A stretch of DNA of 5,181 nucleotides, taken from NCBI GenBank assembly GCA_025352585.1, contig JANXTD010000925.1, positions 1 through 5,181 of the forward strand, written 5' to 3'. The notes beneath the pieces were generated by a model. That model saw nothing but the letters and a program-made list of their open reading frames with translations. It searched no databases and was not told the origin of the DNA. This DNA is from Fimbriiglobus sp. GTDB taxonomy: Bacteria; Planctomycetota; Planctomycetia; Gemmatales; Gemmataceae. Positions 1 through 5,115 of this stretch are shown here, one piece after another (the first letter of the stretch is position 1; each line of letters opens with the position of its first letter). The position numbers and the translations under genes are program-made.

Positions 1-411
1 CCCCGCCTTCGCCCGCCGGACCCGCCGGTTGTGCGTCTCGATCCACCGCCGGACCCGCTTGCTGACGTGCCACGCGGCGTTGTCCCGGACCGGCACGAAC
101 ACCTTCTTCCCCTCGCCCGCGAACACCCCGCACGCCCACCCCAGGAAGTCCTCCGTCACCTGGCTCACCGGGCGGCCGTCCACGAACCGCAGCAGCATCC
201 CGCCGGTGTCCTGGCGGTAGATCCCGTAGCACGCCAGCGCCGCCGGCCCGTCCCCCTTGACCCTCGCCGGCGGGGTCAGCCGCAGCGGGTCGGACCCGGT
301 CCAGGTGAACAGGTCGGGCTGGGCCAGCCGGCTCCACCAGCACTCGTCCTGGAACCCGAGCACCCAGTCCGGCTCCCCGGCGGCCCGCTCGATCAGCCGG
401 TCGCGGGCTTT
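1..411 (-). CDS. IS630 family transposase, -1 frame (DDE catalytic part, partial)
   Basis: My own minus-strand translation in the -1 frame is open from the A-run to the window edge with no stop. Numbered as a fusion with the first frame, it gives residues 168-304. It shows VLGFQDECWWSR with the first catalytic Asp at D189, and VRDNAAWHVSKRVRRWIETH with the second at D277, the DN-A-x-x-H signature of IS630 (DDE_3 type) transposases. The third acidic residue normally lies about 33-35 residues after the second, which places it roughly 8 residues beyond the left edge. No ATG, and no start with a ribosome-binding site, lies near the A-run in this frame, so it is probably made only as a frameshift fusion. 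Alternatively, a one-base indel in the run has broken the gene. Confidence 0.75.
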
Positions 412-911
412 TTTTTCTTGGCGTAATCCGGGTCCGGGCTGGTGATCCAGTGCTTCGCCCGCTTCCAGCCGACCTCCAGGCGGCGGAGGACCTGGCGGAT
501 GGTTTCGGGGCTGAGCACGCGGGCCGTCCACCCCTTCTCGTGGCACACCCGCGCCACCAGGCCGAGGGTCCACAGGCTCGTCGGCTGGCCGAGGGTCCGC
601 GGGGACTGGTGCAACAGGGCCTTCAGATCCTCGTCGCGGTTTCGGGGCCAAACCGGGTGCGTGGTCTTCGGGGCCTTCGACCTCGGGCTGAGGCACTCAA
701 GGCCGTCGGCGTGGAACGCCCGGATCGCGTCCCGAACGGTCTGAGTCGCACACCCGAGGGTGGTCGCGATCAGGGCCGGGCGTTGCCCGTCGGCGCTAGC
801 CAGGAGGATCTGGGACCGGCGGAGGGTGAACGCGTCGGGTGATCGGAGACCGACTCGGAGAGCGACCCGTTCGGCATCGGTCAGGTCGCGGACAAACAGT
901 GGTAGCTTCAT
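393..911 (-). CDS. IS630 family transposase, first frame (HTH N-terminal part)
   Basis: This is the N-terminal, DNA-binding half of a DDE transposase that would bind the IS ends and catalyse cut-and-paste transposition into TA. I take ATG at 911 (MKLPLFVRDL) over the GTG at 944, because the upstream stretch probably belongs to the terminal repeat. The zero frame gives 172 residues and stops at 395-393. A first helix-turn-helix lies around residues 42-70 (QRPALIATTLGCATQTVRDA) and a second, winged-helix-like segment around 133-160 (LSPETIRQVLRRLEVGWKR), the usual paired HTH layout of IS630 proteins. The frame then ends in a KKKK stretch coded by a run of eight A's. Sliding back one base there continues straight into the catalytic domain (see 1-411). 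Without the shift this product lacks any catalytic residue. Confidence 0.8.
   Translation of the reverse strand: MKLPLFVRDLTDAERVALRVGLRSPDAFTLRRSQILLASADGQRPALIATTLGCATQTVRDAIRAFHADGLECLSPRSKAPKTTHPVWPRNRDEDLKALLHQSPRTLGQPTSLWTLGLVARVCHEKGWTARVLSPETIRQVLRRLEVGWKRAKHWITSPDPDYAKKKKPATG
408..414 (-). promoter_or_regulatory. Candidate -1 frameshift site, heptamer A AAA AAG
   Basis: On the minus strand the zero-frame codons read AAG AAA AAA AAG, so 414-408 is the canonical X XXY YYZ heptamer A AAA AAG (the type used by E. coli dnaX and several IS families), within an A8 run at 409-416. Seven bases downstream a short stem can form between CCGGC (400-396) and GCCGG (381-377), with the zero-frame TGA (395-393) in the loop; this is reasonable spacing for a stimulatory structure. 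No upstream Shine-Dalgarno-like enhancer is obvious. An A8 run could also allow polymerase slippage. That a shift occurs is inferred from the two matching halves of one protein. Confidence 0.6.
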
Positions 912-989
912 CCCGTCAAAGTACGACCCGCCAAACCAACGCACAGAATGTCACCTGGGACTGCACTAGGGCCGGAAGACATCCCTCAC

Positions 990-994
990 GAGAG
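990..994 (+). promoter_or_regulatory. Ribosome-binding site of the SDR gene
   Basis: GAGAG ends six bases before the ATG at 1001 and decides that start against the upstream open frame. Only about 33 bp separate this ATG from the proposed IS end at 967-968, and no promoter is visible in between. Confidence 0.5.
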
Positions 995-1000
995 ACACCC

Positions 1001-1807
1001 ATGCTCCGCGGCAAGTCGGTTCTGGTTACGGGCAGCAGCCAGGGCATCGGGCTGGCGGCGGCGCGGGCGATGGCGGCGGCCGGGGCGCGCGTCGTGCTGA
1101 CCTCCGAACTGCCGCTGGCGGCGTGCCCCGAAGTGCAAGCCGTGCTCGCGGAGTTCCCCGAAACGAGTTACGTCCCCCACGACCTGACCCGTGAGGACGC
1201 CGCGGAGGAACTCGTCGCCCAAGCGTGGGAACTCAGCGGAGGCCTGGACGTGCTCGTCAACAACCTCGGCACCTTCCACGAGCCGGCGTTCCTCGACCTG
1301 ACCCGCCGCGACTTCGACTTCGTCTTCGGGCTGAACGTCTGGGTCGCCGTCGCCGTCACGCAAGCGGTCGTGCGGCGGGCCGAGGCGGTCGGGCGCGGCG
1401 GCCGCATCCTGTTCACGACCAGCCTCAACGGCACGCGCTCCGAACCGGGCCACACGCTCTACGACGCCAGCAAGGGGGCCATCAACGCCCTGACGCGGCA
1501 ACTCGCGGTCGAACTCGCCCCGCGTGGCTTCACGACCGCGGCGATCGCCCCCGGCCTCGTCGAGACGGCGCTGACCGACCACGGCCTGCGCTCCGACCCC
1601 GCCGCCCGCCGGGCCGTCGAGGGGCAAATCCCCGTCGGCCGCATCGCGCTGCCCGCCGACGTCGCCGGCTGGTTCGTCTTCCTCGCCTCCGACGCCGCGA
1701 GTTACGCCACCGGTGTCGTCATCCCCGTCGACGGCGGCCTCGACGCGCAGCAGATGCCGACGCGGCCGATCACCGACGCCGAGCGAGCCGGGCCGCGTCC
1801 GCAATGA
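1001..1807 (+). CDS. SDR family NAD(P)-dependent oxidoreductase
   Basis: This is a complete 268-residue classical short-chain dehydrogenase/reductase, a soluble enzyme using NAD(P)(H) to oxidise an alcohol or reduce a carbonyl. Visible motifs are the cofactor-binding TGSSQGIG (residues 10-17), VNNLG (87-90, a variant of NNAG), structural N112, the catalytic serine S141 (TTSLNG), Y154 and K158 in YDASK, and IAPGLVET (182-189) followed by the C-terminal IPVDGG (241-246). The length is slightly above the usual 250 because of a polar tail after residue 248. ATG at 1001 is chosen because the Rossmann strand starts at residue 5 and GAGAG (990-994) is a fitting ribosome-binding site. The frame is open further upstream, but that part lies in the IS. 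The residues after strand beta-2 (LTSEL) do not settle NAD versus NADP. Resemblance is to FabG/glucose-dehydrogenase-like SDRs; the substrate is unknown. Its 3' end overlaps the convergent rarD-like gene by 38 bp. Confidence 0.9.
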   Translation: MLRGKSVLVTGSSQGIGLAAARAMAAAGARVVLTSELPLAACPEVQAVLAEFPETSYVPHDLTREDAAEELVAQAWELSGGLDVLVNNLGTFHEPAFLDLTRRDFDFVFGLNVWVAVAVTQAVVRRAEAVGRGGRILFTTSLNGTRSEPGHTLYDASKGAINALTRQLAVELAPRGFTTAAIAPGLVETALTDHGLRSDPAARRAVEGQIPVGRIALPADVAGWFVFLASDAASYATGVVIPVDGGLDAQQMPTRPITDAERAGPRPQ

Positions 1808-2654
1808 AGATGGCGACGGCGACCCAGACGCAGCCGAGCGCCACCCACATCGGCCAGCCCGGCACCTCGCCGCTCCACAGGATCGCCACCAGGAACTGCA
1901 TCGTCGGCGAAATGACCTGGATGCACGTCACGGCCAGCAGCGGCAGCCGGCGCAGGCTCATCGTGAACGCCAGCAGCGGCACGACGGTGATGACCCCTCC
2001 ACCGGCTAACAGTACGGTGACGGCCGGGGCCGTCCCGAAACTGAGCGTGCCGTTGACAGACTGAAACGCCAAGTACGCCAGGCTGGCCGGCAGCAGCAGC
2101 AGCGTCTCGACGCACAGCCCGGTGAAGCTCTCGACGGCGACCTTCTTGCGCACCAGGCTGTACAGGCCGAAGCTCACCGGCAAGACGATCGACAGCCAGC
2201 CGCTGCCCAGCGCGATCAGCGGCACCGAGACGCCGACGGCGACCAGCGCCAGCGCCGGGTAGTGGGCCGGCCGCAGTTTTTCGCCGAGGAACAGCGTCGC
2301 CAGCGCGGCGTTGACCAGCGGCATGACGTAGTAGCCCAGCGCCGCCTCGTTGACGCGGTCGGTGACCGTGGCGTGGATGTAGAGCAGCCAGTTGACGCCG
2401 ATGAGCACGGCACTGAGTGTGAGCGTCAGGGCGAGCTTGCGGTCGCGCAAGACCCGTAGGATGTCGGCCGCGCCGCCCAGGACCGCGACCATCAGCGCGA
2501 GCAGCGCGACCGACCAGACGACGCGCTGGGCCAGGATTTCGACGGCGTCCACGTCGCGGACTTGGCGGAAGTAGAGCGGGATGAGGCCCCACCAGCCGTA
2601 GGCGAGCACCCCGAAGAGGAAGCCGCCCCGCACCGACGCCGACGTTTGCGACAC
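1770..2654 (-). CDS. rarD: RarD/EamA family permease (DMT superfamily transporter)
   Basis: This is a 294-residue integral membrane protein of the drug/metabolite transporter superfamily. Its long hydrophobic stretches fit ten helices in two EamA repeats. RarD-like signatures are seen: GVLAYGWWGLIPLYF (residues 16-29), ILAQRVVWS (40-48), NWLLYIHAT (88-96), the segment around ALGYYVMPLVNA (105-116), LFLGEKLRP (121-129), LPVSFGLYSLVRKK (158-171) and CIQVISPTMQFLVA (244-257). The length matches the family (about 290-300). E. coli RarD was named for a chloramphenicol phenotype; the true substrate is uncertain, and export of an amino-acid or other metabolite is only a family-level guess. The start is GTG at 2654, with a good GAGGG/GCGAG ribosome-binding site just upstream; no in-frame ATG fits. 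It is transcribed divergently from the UxaB-like gene, and its last 12 codons overlap the end of the SDR gene on the other strand. Confidence 0.88.
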   Translation of the reverse strand: MSQTSASVRGGFLFGVLAYGWWGLIPLYFRQVRDVDAVEILAQRVVWSVALLALMVAVLGGAADILRVLRDRKLALTLTLSAVLIGVNWLLYIHATVTDRVNEAALGYYVMPLVNAALATLFLGEKLRPAHYPALALVAVGVSVPLIALGSGWLSIVLPVSFGLYSLVRKKVAVESFTGLCVETLLLLPASLAYLAFQSVNGTLSFGTAPAVTVLLAGGGVITVVPLLAFTMSLRRLPLLAVTCIQVISPTMQFLVAILWSGEVPGWPMWVALGCVWVAVAIFIADAARLARRR

Positions 2655-2695
2655 GAAACTCGCCCTCGCCCGAAGTGGCCCCGGCCGCGTATCGA

Positions 2696-2708
2696 GCGAA
2701 CCGTTCGC
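2696..2708. repeat. Inverted repeat in the rarD/uxaB-like divergent region
   Basis: GCGAAC and GTTCGC form six-base perfect arms around a single C. The 13-bp palindrome lies directly downstream of the candidate rarD -10 box, around the expected transcription start, where a repressor could bind. The short length and high GC make chance plausible. Confidence 0.3.
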
Positions 2709-2710
2709 CC

Positions 2711-2716
2711 ATGATA
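2711..2716 (-). promoter_or_regulatory. Candidate -10 box of the rarD-like gene
   Basis: Read on the minus strand, GC-TATCAT matches TATAAT at five of six bases, about 57 bp upstream of the GTG start, in the 140-bp divergent region between rarD and the UxaB-like gene. The -35 position has no clear TTGACA. It is supported by its placement and by the similar GGC-TATAAT box in front of the TPR gene. Confidence 0.35.
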
Positions 2717-2794
2717 GCGGCCAAGTTGGCGTTGTCGTTCCGCGGCGGCCGGGTAATCGTTCCCCAACCTCCCCCTTGCCCCGCGAGTGCCGCC

Positions 2795-3943
2795 ATGCCG
2801 AGTGCCATGCCGCTTCCCGAGACGATCTTGCAGTTTGGCTCCGGCCGCTTCCTGCGCGCCTTCGCCGACCTGTTCATCCACCACGGCAACGCCGAGGGCC
2901 AGAACGTCGGCCGCGTCGTCATCGTCCAATCGACGGCCGGCGGCGGCGGCCGCACCGACGGCCTCAACCAGCAACGCGGCCGCTACCACGTCGCCGTGCG
3001 CGGCTACGAGGGCGGCCAAGTCGTTGACCGCGTCGAGGCCTGCGAGAGTGTGAGCCGCGTCGTCCCGGCGGCGACCGAGTGGGCCGCGGTGCTCGAACTC
3101 GCGCGCTCGCCGCACCTGCACACGATCCTCTCGAACACCACCGAGGCCGGCTACACGCTCGACATGGAGGACATGCCGACGGACGCCGTGCCGCGCTCGT
3201 TCCCGGCGAAACTGCTCGCGGTCTTGAAGGCCCGCTTCGACGCCGGGCTGCCGGGGCCGACGGTCATCCCTTGCGAGTTGATCGAGGGCAACGCCCTACT
3301 TTTGAAGGCCAAAGTCCTGGACCTGGCCGTGCGCTGGGGCTACGGCACGCCGCTCTTAACGTGGCTCGCCGAGGAGTGCGTCTGGCTGCACACGCTCGTC
3401 GACCGCATCGTCACCGGCACCCCGGCCGACCACCCGCTGCTGGCGAGCGACCCCATGCTGATCGTCGCGGAGCCGTTCGCGTTTTTCGCGCTCGAAGACG
3501 ACCCGCGCTCGGGCTTCCGCCTCAAGCACCCCGCGATCACCCGCTCCCCGGCGGTCGAGCCGTACTTCTTGCGCAAGGTCCGCATCCTCAACGCGGCGCA
3601 CACGGCGCTGCTGATCAAGGCGGTGCCGCGCGGCTTCACGATCGTGCGGGACGCGGTCAACGACCCGGAATTGGGGGCGTGGCTAGCGCGGCTGCTGGCC
3701 GAGGAGATCGTGCCGACCCTGGAGGGCCGCGTCGATTCGGCGGCGCGGTTCGCGGCCCAGACGTTGGAGCGCTTCCGGAACCCTTTCCTGGACCACAAGT
3801 TCGCCGACATCGCCCTGCACCACGCCAGCAAAATCGCCGTGCGGCTCGAGCCGACGGCGGCGGAGTACGCGGCCAAATTCGGCTCGCCGCCGCCGCTCTT
3901 GACCGAGGCGATTGCCGGGGGCCGGGCGCGGCCGGCGGGCTGA
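2795..3943 (+). CDS. Tagaturonate reductase-like (mannitol dehydrogenase family) oxidoreductase
   Basis: This 382-residue enzyme belongs to the polyol-specific long-chain dehydrogenase family and is closest in motif order to UxaB (tagaturonate/altronate, NAD-dependent, hexuronate catabolism). Seen: ILQFGSGRFLRAF (residues 11-23, N-terminal nucleotide-binding part), VVIVQST (41-47), ILSNTTEAGY (111-120), VIPCELIE (157-164), TLVDRIVTG (200-208), VAEPFAFF (224-231), and KVRILNAAHT with K261, N266 and H269 in the family's catalytic K-x4-N-x2-H spacing, then RFRNPFLDHKFADIAL (326-341). E. coli UxaB has about 483 residues; this protein ends right after the segment equivalent to UxaB's LPARLTFALAAL, so about 100 C-terminal residues are missing. 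I see no continuation in another frame. ATG 2795 is preferred because homology begins at residue 8; ATG 2807 is equally possible, and both ribosome-binding sites are weak. The exact substrate (tagaturonate, fructuronate or another sugar acid) is unproven. Confidence 0.82.
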   Translation: MPSAMPLPETILQFGSGRFLRAFADLFIHHGNAEGQNVGRVVIVQSTAGGGGRTDGLNQQRGRYHVAVRGYEGGQVVDRVEACESVSRVVPAATEWAAVLELARSPHLHTILSNTTEAGYTLDMEDMPTDAVPRSFPAKLLAVLKARFDAGLPGPTVIPCELIEGNALLLKAKVLDLAVRWGYGTPLLTWLAEECVWLHTLVDRIVTGTPADHPLLASDPMLIVAEPFAFFALEDDPRSGFRLKHPAITRSPAVEPYFLRKVRILNAAHTALLIKAVPRGFTIVRDAVNDPELGAWLARLLAEEIVPTLEGRVDSAARFAAQTLERFRNPFLDHKFADIALHHASKIAVRLEPTAAEYAAKFGSPPPLLTEAIAGGRARPAG

Positions 3944-3955
3944 GTTCGGCCCGCC
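3934..3955 (+). terminator. Hairpin at the stop codon of the UxaB-like gene
   Basis: GGCGGGC (3934-3940) and GCCCGCC (3949-3955) pair perfectly over seven G/C-only bases, with an eight-base loop that contains the TGA stop. No T-run follows, so it is at best a GC-hairpin (non-classical) terminator or a 3'-end stabiliser. Confidence 0.35.
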
Positions 3956-3991
3956 CGGAACGCCGCGAAAAAACTTCCGCAGGCGATTGGC

Positions 3992-4020
3992 TTGACACGC
4001 TTTAGGAGTGTTCCTAAAGA
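3992..4020 (+). promoter_or_regulatory. Sigma-70-like promoter upstream of the acidic-protein gene
   Basis: A perfect TTGACA -35 box (3992-3997) is followed 17 bp later by TAAAGA (4015-4020), a weak -10 (T, A and A at positions 1, 2 and 4 of TATAAT). Transcription from here would give a leader of about 125 bases before the ATG at 4153. The local drop in GC against the surrounding DNA supports a regulatory site. A palindrome occupies most of the spacer and overlaps the -10. Confidence 0.55.
4000..4019. promoter_or_regulatory. Candidate operator: 8+8 palindrome between -35 and -10
   Basis: CTTTAGGA (4000-4007) and TCCTAAAG (4012-4019) are perfect inverted arms around GTGT. The site lies two bases after the TTGACA box and covers part of the proposed -10, so a dimeric repressor bound here would block RNA polymerase. 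I do not recognise the motif with confidence; size and placement resemble operators of small winged-helix repressors. It could form an RNA hairpin if transcribed from the UxaB-like gene, but without a T-run after it. No regulator gene lies in the window. Confidence 0.55.
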
Positions 4021-4040
4021 ACCGCCTGCCGCTGCCGGCG

Positions 4041-4058
4041 CGGGGCAAGACGCCCCCG
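4041..4058 (+). other. GC hairpin in the leader of the acidic-protein gene
   Basis: GGGGC (4042-4046) pairs with GCCCC (4052-4056) around an AAGAC loop. With C4057 bulged, the stem can extend by three more pairs (from 4039 to 4060). It would lie about 15 bases into the predicted transcript. The remaining leader (4061-4140) shows nothing else I can support. A stabilising 5' stem is possible; chance in GC-rich DNA is also possible. Confidence 0.25.
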
Positions 4059-4142
4059 CGGCGACGCTGAGAACCTGGAGCCGACGCCGGTGGGGCCCGA
4101 CCCGTTGACGGCCGCCACCGACCGCCTGCCGATACCCTTTGA

Positions 4143-4147
4143 AGGAG
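4143..4147 (+). promoter_or_regulatory. Strong ribosome-binding site of the acidic-protein gene
   Basis: AGGAG within GAAGGAG lies five bases before ATG 4153. It is the best Shine-Dalgarno match in the window and fixes the start against the longer open frame beginning at 4090. Confidence 0.7.
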
Positions 4148-4152
4148 CCTGC

Positions 4153-4446
<294 letters not shown>

Positions 4447-4459
4447 CGCGATAGCACCC

Positions 4460-4493
4460 CGAGGCGCTGCCGGGCCGACCCGCCAGCGCCTCG
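4460..4493 (+). terminator. Strong GC hairpin after the acidic-protein gene
   Basis: CGAGGCGCTG (4460-4469) and CAGCGCCTCG (4484-4493) form a perfect ten-pair stem. After a C-C mismatch, CGGG (4471-4474) and CCCG (4479-4482) add four pairs closed by a CCGA loop. It begins 13 bases after the TAA stop, where a terminator is expected. No T-run follows, so termination may depend on the stem alone or on Rho, or it may protect the 3' end. Confidence 0.5.
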
Positions 4494-4562
4494 CGTCGCG
4501 CCTGGTTGACCACGAAGCCGACAGATTCCGCCCGAATTCCCCGGCTTCCGCGCGTCGTCAAA

Positions 4563-4590
4563 TGGAGTCCGCGCCGGGGCCGGCTATAAT
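4563..4590 (+). promoter_or_regulatory. Promoter of the TPR gene, perfect TATAAT
   Basis: TATAAT at 4585-4590 is a perfect -10 box in GC-rich DNA. The best -35 at 16-bp spacing is TGGAGT (4563-4568), a weak match. Transcription would start near 4597, giving a leader of about 50 bases to the ATG at 4648. The rest of the 201-bp gap from 4447 holds the hairpin described separately and nothing else I can support. Confidence 0.55.
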
Positions 4591-4647
4591 CCCCCTGTGT
4601 ACCGCCGGGGGCCCGCCCCGCCCCGGACGCCACGCGGGAGACACGTC

Positions 4648-5067
4648 ATGGCCACGCCCAAGAAACGCCCCTCCTCGCAAGGAAGTGTCGTCCTGCTGCA
4701 ACTCTCCGAGAGGCCGCAACTCGACTTCGAGTTGGACTTCTTCTCGACGCTGTTGAAGCTCGTCCCCGACCACACCGACGCCCTGCGCGTCCAGGCCGAG
4801 AACTTGTGCGAAAAGGGGATGGTCAAGGAGGGCCTGAAGCTCGACCAGACGCTCGTGCAACTCCGCCCGACCGACCCGGCCGCGCACTACGACCTGGCCT
4901 GCCGCTACGCCCGCCTGTCGCAGCCCGACTTGGCAATCCAGTCGTTGCGCAAGGCGGTCGAACTCGGCTACAGCGACTTCCAGTCGATGACGCAGGACCG
5001 CGACCTCGAGTCGATCCGCAAGGATCCCCGCTTCCACGAGCTGCTCAAAACCCACGGCAGCCGGTAG
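4648..5067 (+). CDS. Tetratricopeptide (TPR) repeat protein
   Basis: This is a 139-residue soluble protein. After a basic N-terminus (MATPKKRPSS) and a segment with VVLLQL, two TPR-like units follow: residues about 44-77 (DALRVQAENLCEKGMVKEGL, ending near LRPTDP) and 78-111 (AAHYDLACRYARLSQPDLAI, ending near VELGYSDF), with the expected small residues at helix-packing positions. The helix before residue 44 (LDFFSTLLKLVPDHT) may be half of another unit. The end reads DRDLESIRKDPRFHELL, a closing motif common after TPRs, in which a repeat runs into a short capping helix. TPRs are protein-protein interaction scaffolds; the partner is unknown. ATG 4648 is chosen for GGGAG (4636-4640) at seven-base spacing. 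It has no signal peptide or membrane segment and appears to be transcribed alone. The function is not inferable beyond the fold. Confidence 0.85.
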   Translation: MATPKKRPSSQGSVVLLQLSERPQLDFELDFFSTLLKLVPDHTDALRVQAENLCEKGMVKEGLKLDQTLVQLRPTDPAAHYDLACRYARLSQPDLAIQSLRKAVELGYSDFQSMTQDRDLESIRKDPRFHELLKTHGSR

Positions 5068-5082
5068 CTGGTTCCGCCGCAG

Positions 5083-5115
5083 GCGCGTCTTGTTAGCCCG
5101 ACGCGCGAGCGAGGG
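5083..5115. repeat. Intergenic hairpin element, possible dispersed repeat
   Basis: Sixteen bases after the TPR stop, GCGCGTC (5083-5089) and GACGCGC (5100-5106) form a perfect seven-pair stem with a ten-base loop. An alternative, overlapping fold pairs CCC (5097-5099) with GGG (5113-5115) and CGC (5102-5104) with GCG (5109-5111) around a GCGA (GNRA-type) tetraloop. The core TTAGCCCGACGCG followed by AGCGAGGG looks like a motif I recall as recurrent in intergenic regions of planctomycete genomes; that is memory, not a search. It could act as the terminator of the TPR gene. The remaining 5116-5181 shows no gene or promoter I can support. Confidence 0.4.

Larger units (their letters stand above)
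1..968 (-). mobile_element. IS630-family insertion sequence, 5' part; cut by left window edge
   Basis: The region is defined by an IS630-type transposase on the minus strand (911 down to the window edge). IS630/Tc1/mariner elements insert at and duplicate TA. The first TA upstream of the transposase on the outer side is at 967-968, and reading inward on the minus strand the sequence begins AGTGCAGTCCCAGGTGACA, which I propose as the terminal inverted repeat. The other end is outside the window, so neither the repeat nor the TA duplication can be confirmed here. No passenger gene lies between the transposase start and the proposed end. The presence of an IS630 element is seen from the protein; the exact end is inference. 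Confidence 0.72.

Noticed and set aside
31..426. Plus-strand open frame of 131 residues opposite the transposase
   Set aside because: It is the exact antisense of the DDE half; the minus strand shows the IS630 catalytic motifs.
986..1804. Minus-strand open frame of 272 residues opposite the SDR gene
   Set aside because: It is a shadow from GC-rich codons with R/G/D-rich, low-information sequence. The plus strand carries all SDR motifs.
1702..2967. Minus-strand open frame of 421 residues across rarD and the divergent region
   Set aside because: It is a different frame from the RarD protein, with Arg/Pro/Ala-rich sequence and no family motif. The RarD frame explains the region.
3079..4005. 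Plus-strand open frame of 308 residues inside the UxaB-like gene
   Set aside because: It is in another frame, with R/G/A-rich composition and no motifs. It was also examined as a possible frameshifted C-terminus for the short UxaB-like protein, and it does not continue that homology.
4000..4019. The palindrome as an intrinsic terminator of the UxaB-like gene
   Set aside because: The stem is AT-rich, followed by AACCGCC rather than T's, and sits inside a promoter. A hairpin nearer the stop fits that role better.
4021..4131. 11-bp direct repeat ACCGCCTGCCG at 4021-4031 and 4121-4131, exactly 100 bp apart
   Set aside because: It is short and made of common GC-rich words with no accompanying structure, so chance is likely.
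4105..4134. Second promoter for the acidic gene (TTGACG at 4105-4110)
   Set aside because: No acceptable -10 box lies at 16-18 bp, and it would sit almost on the ribosome-binding site.
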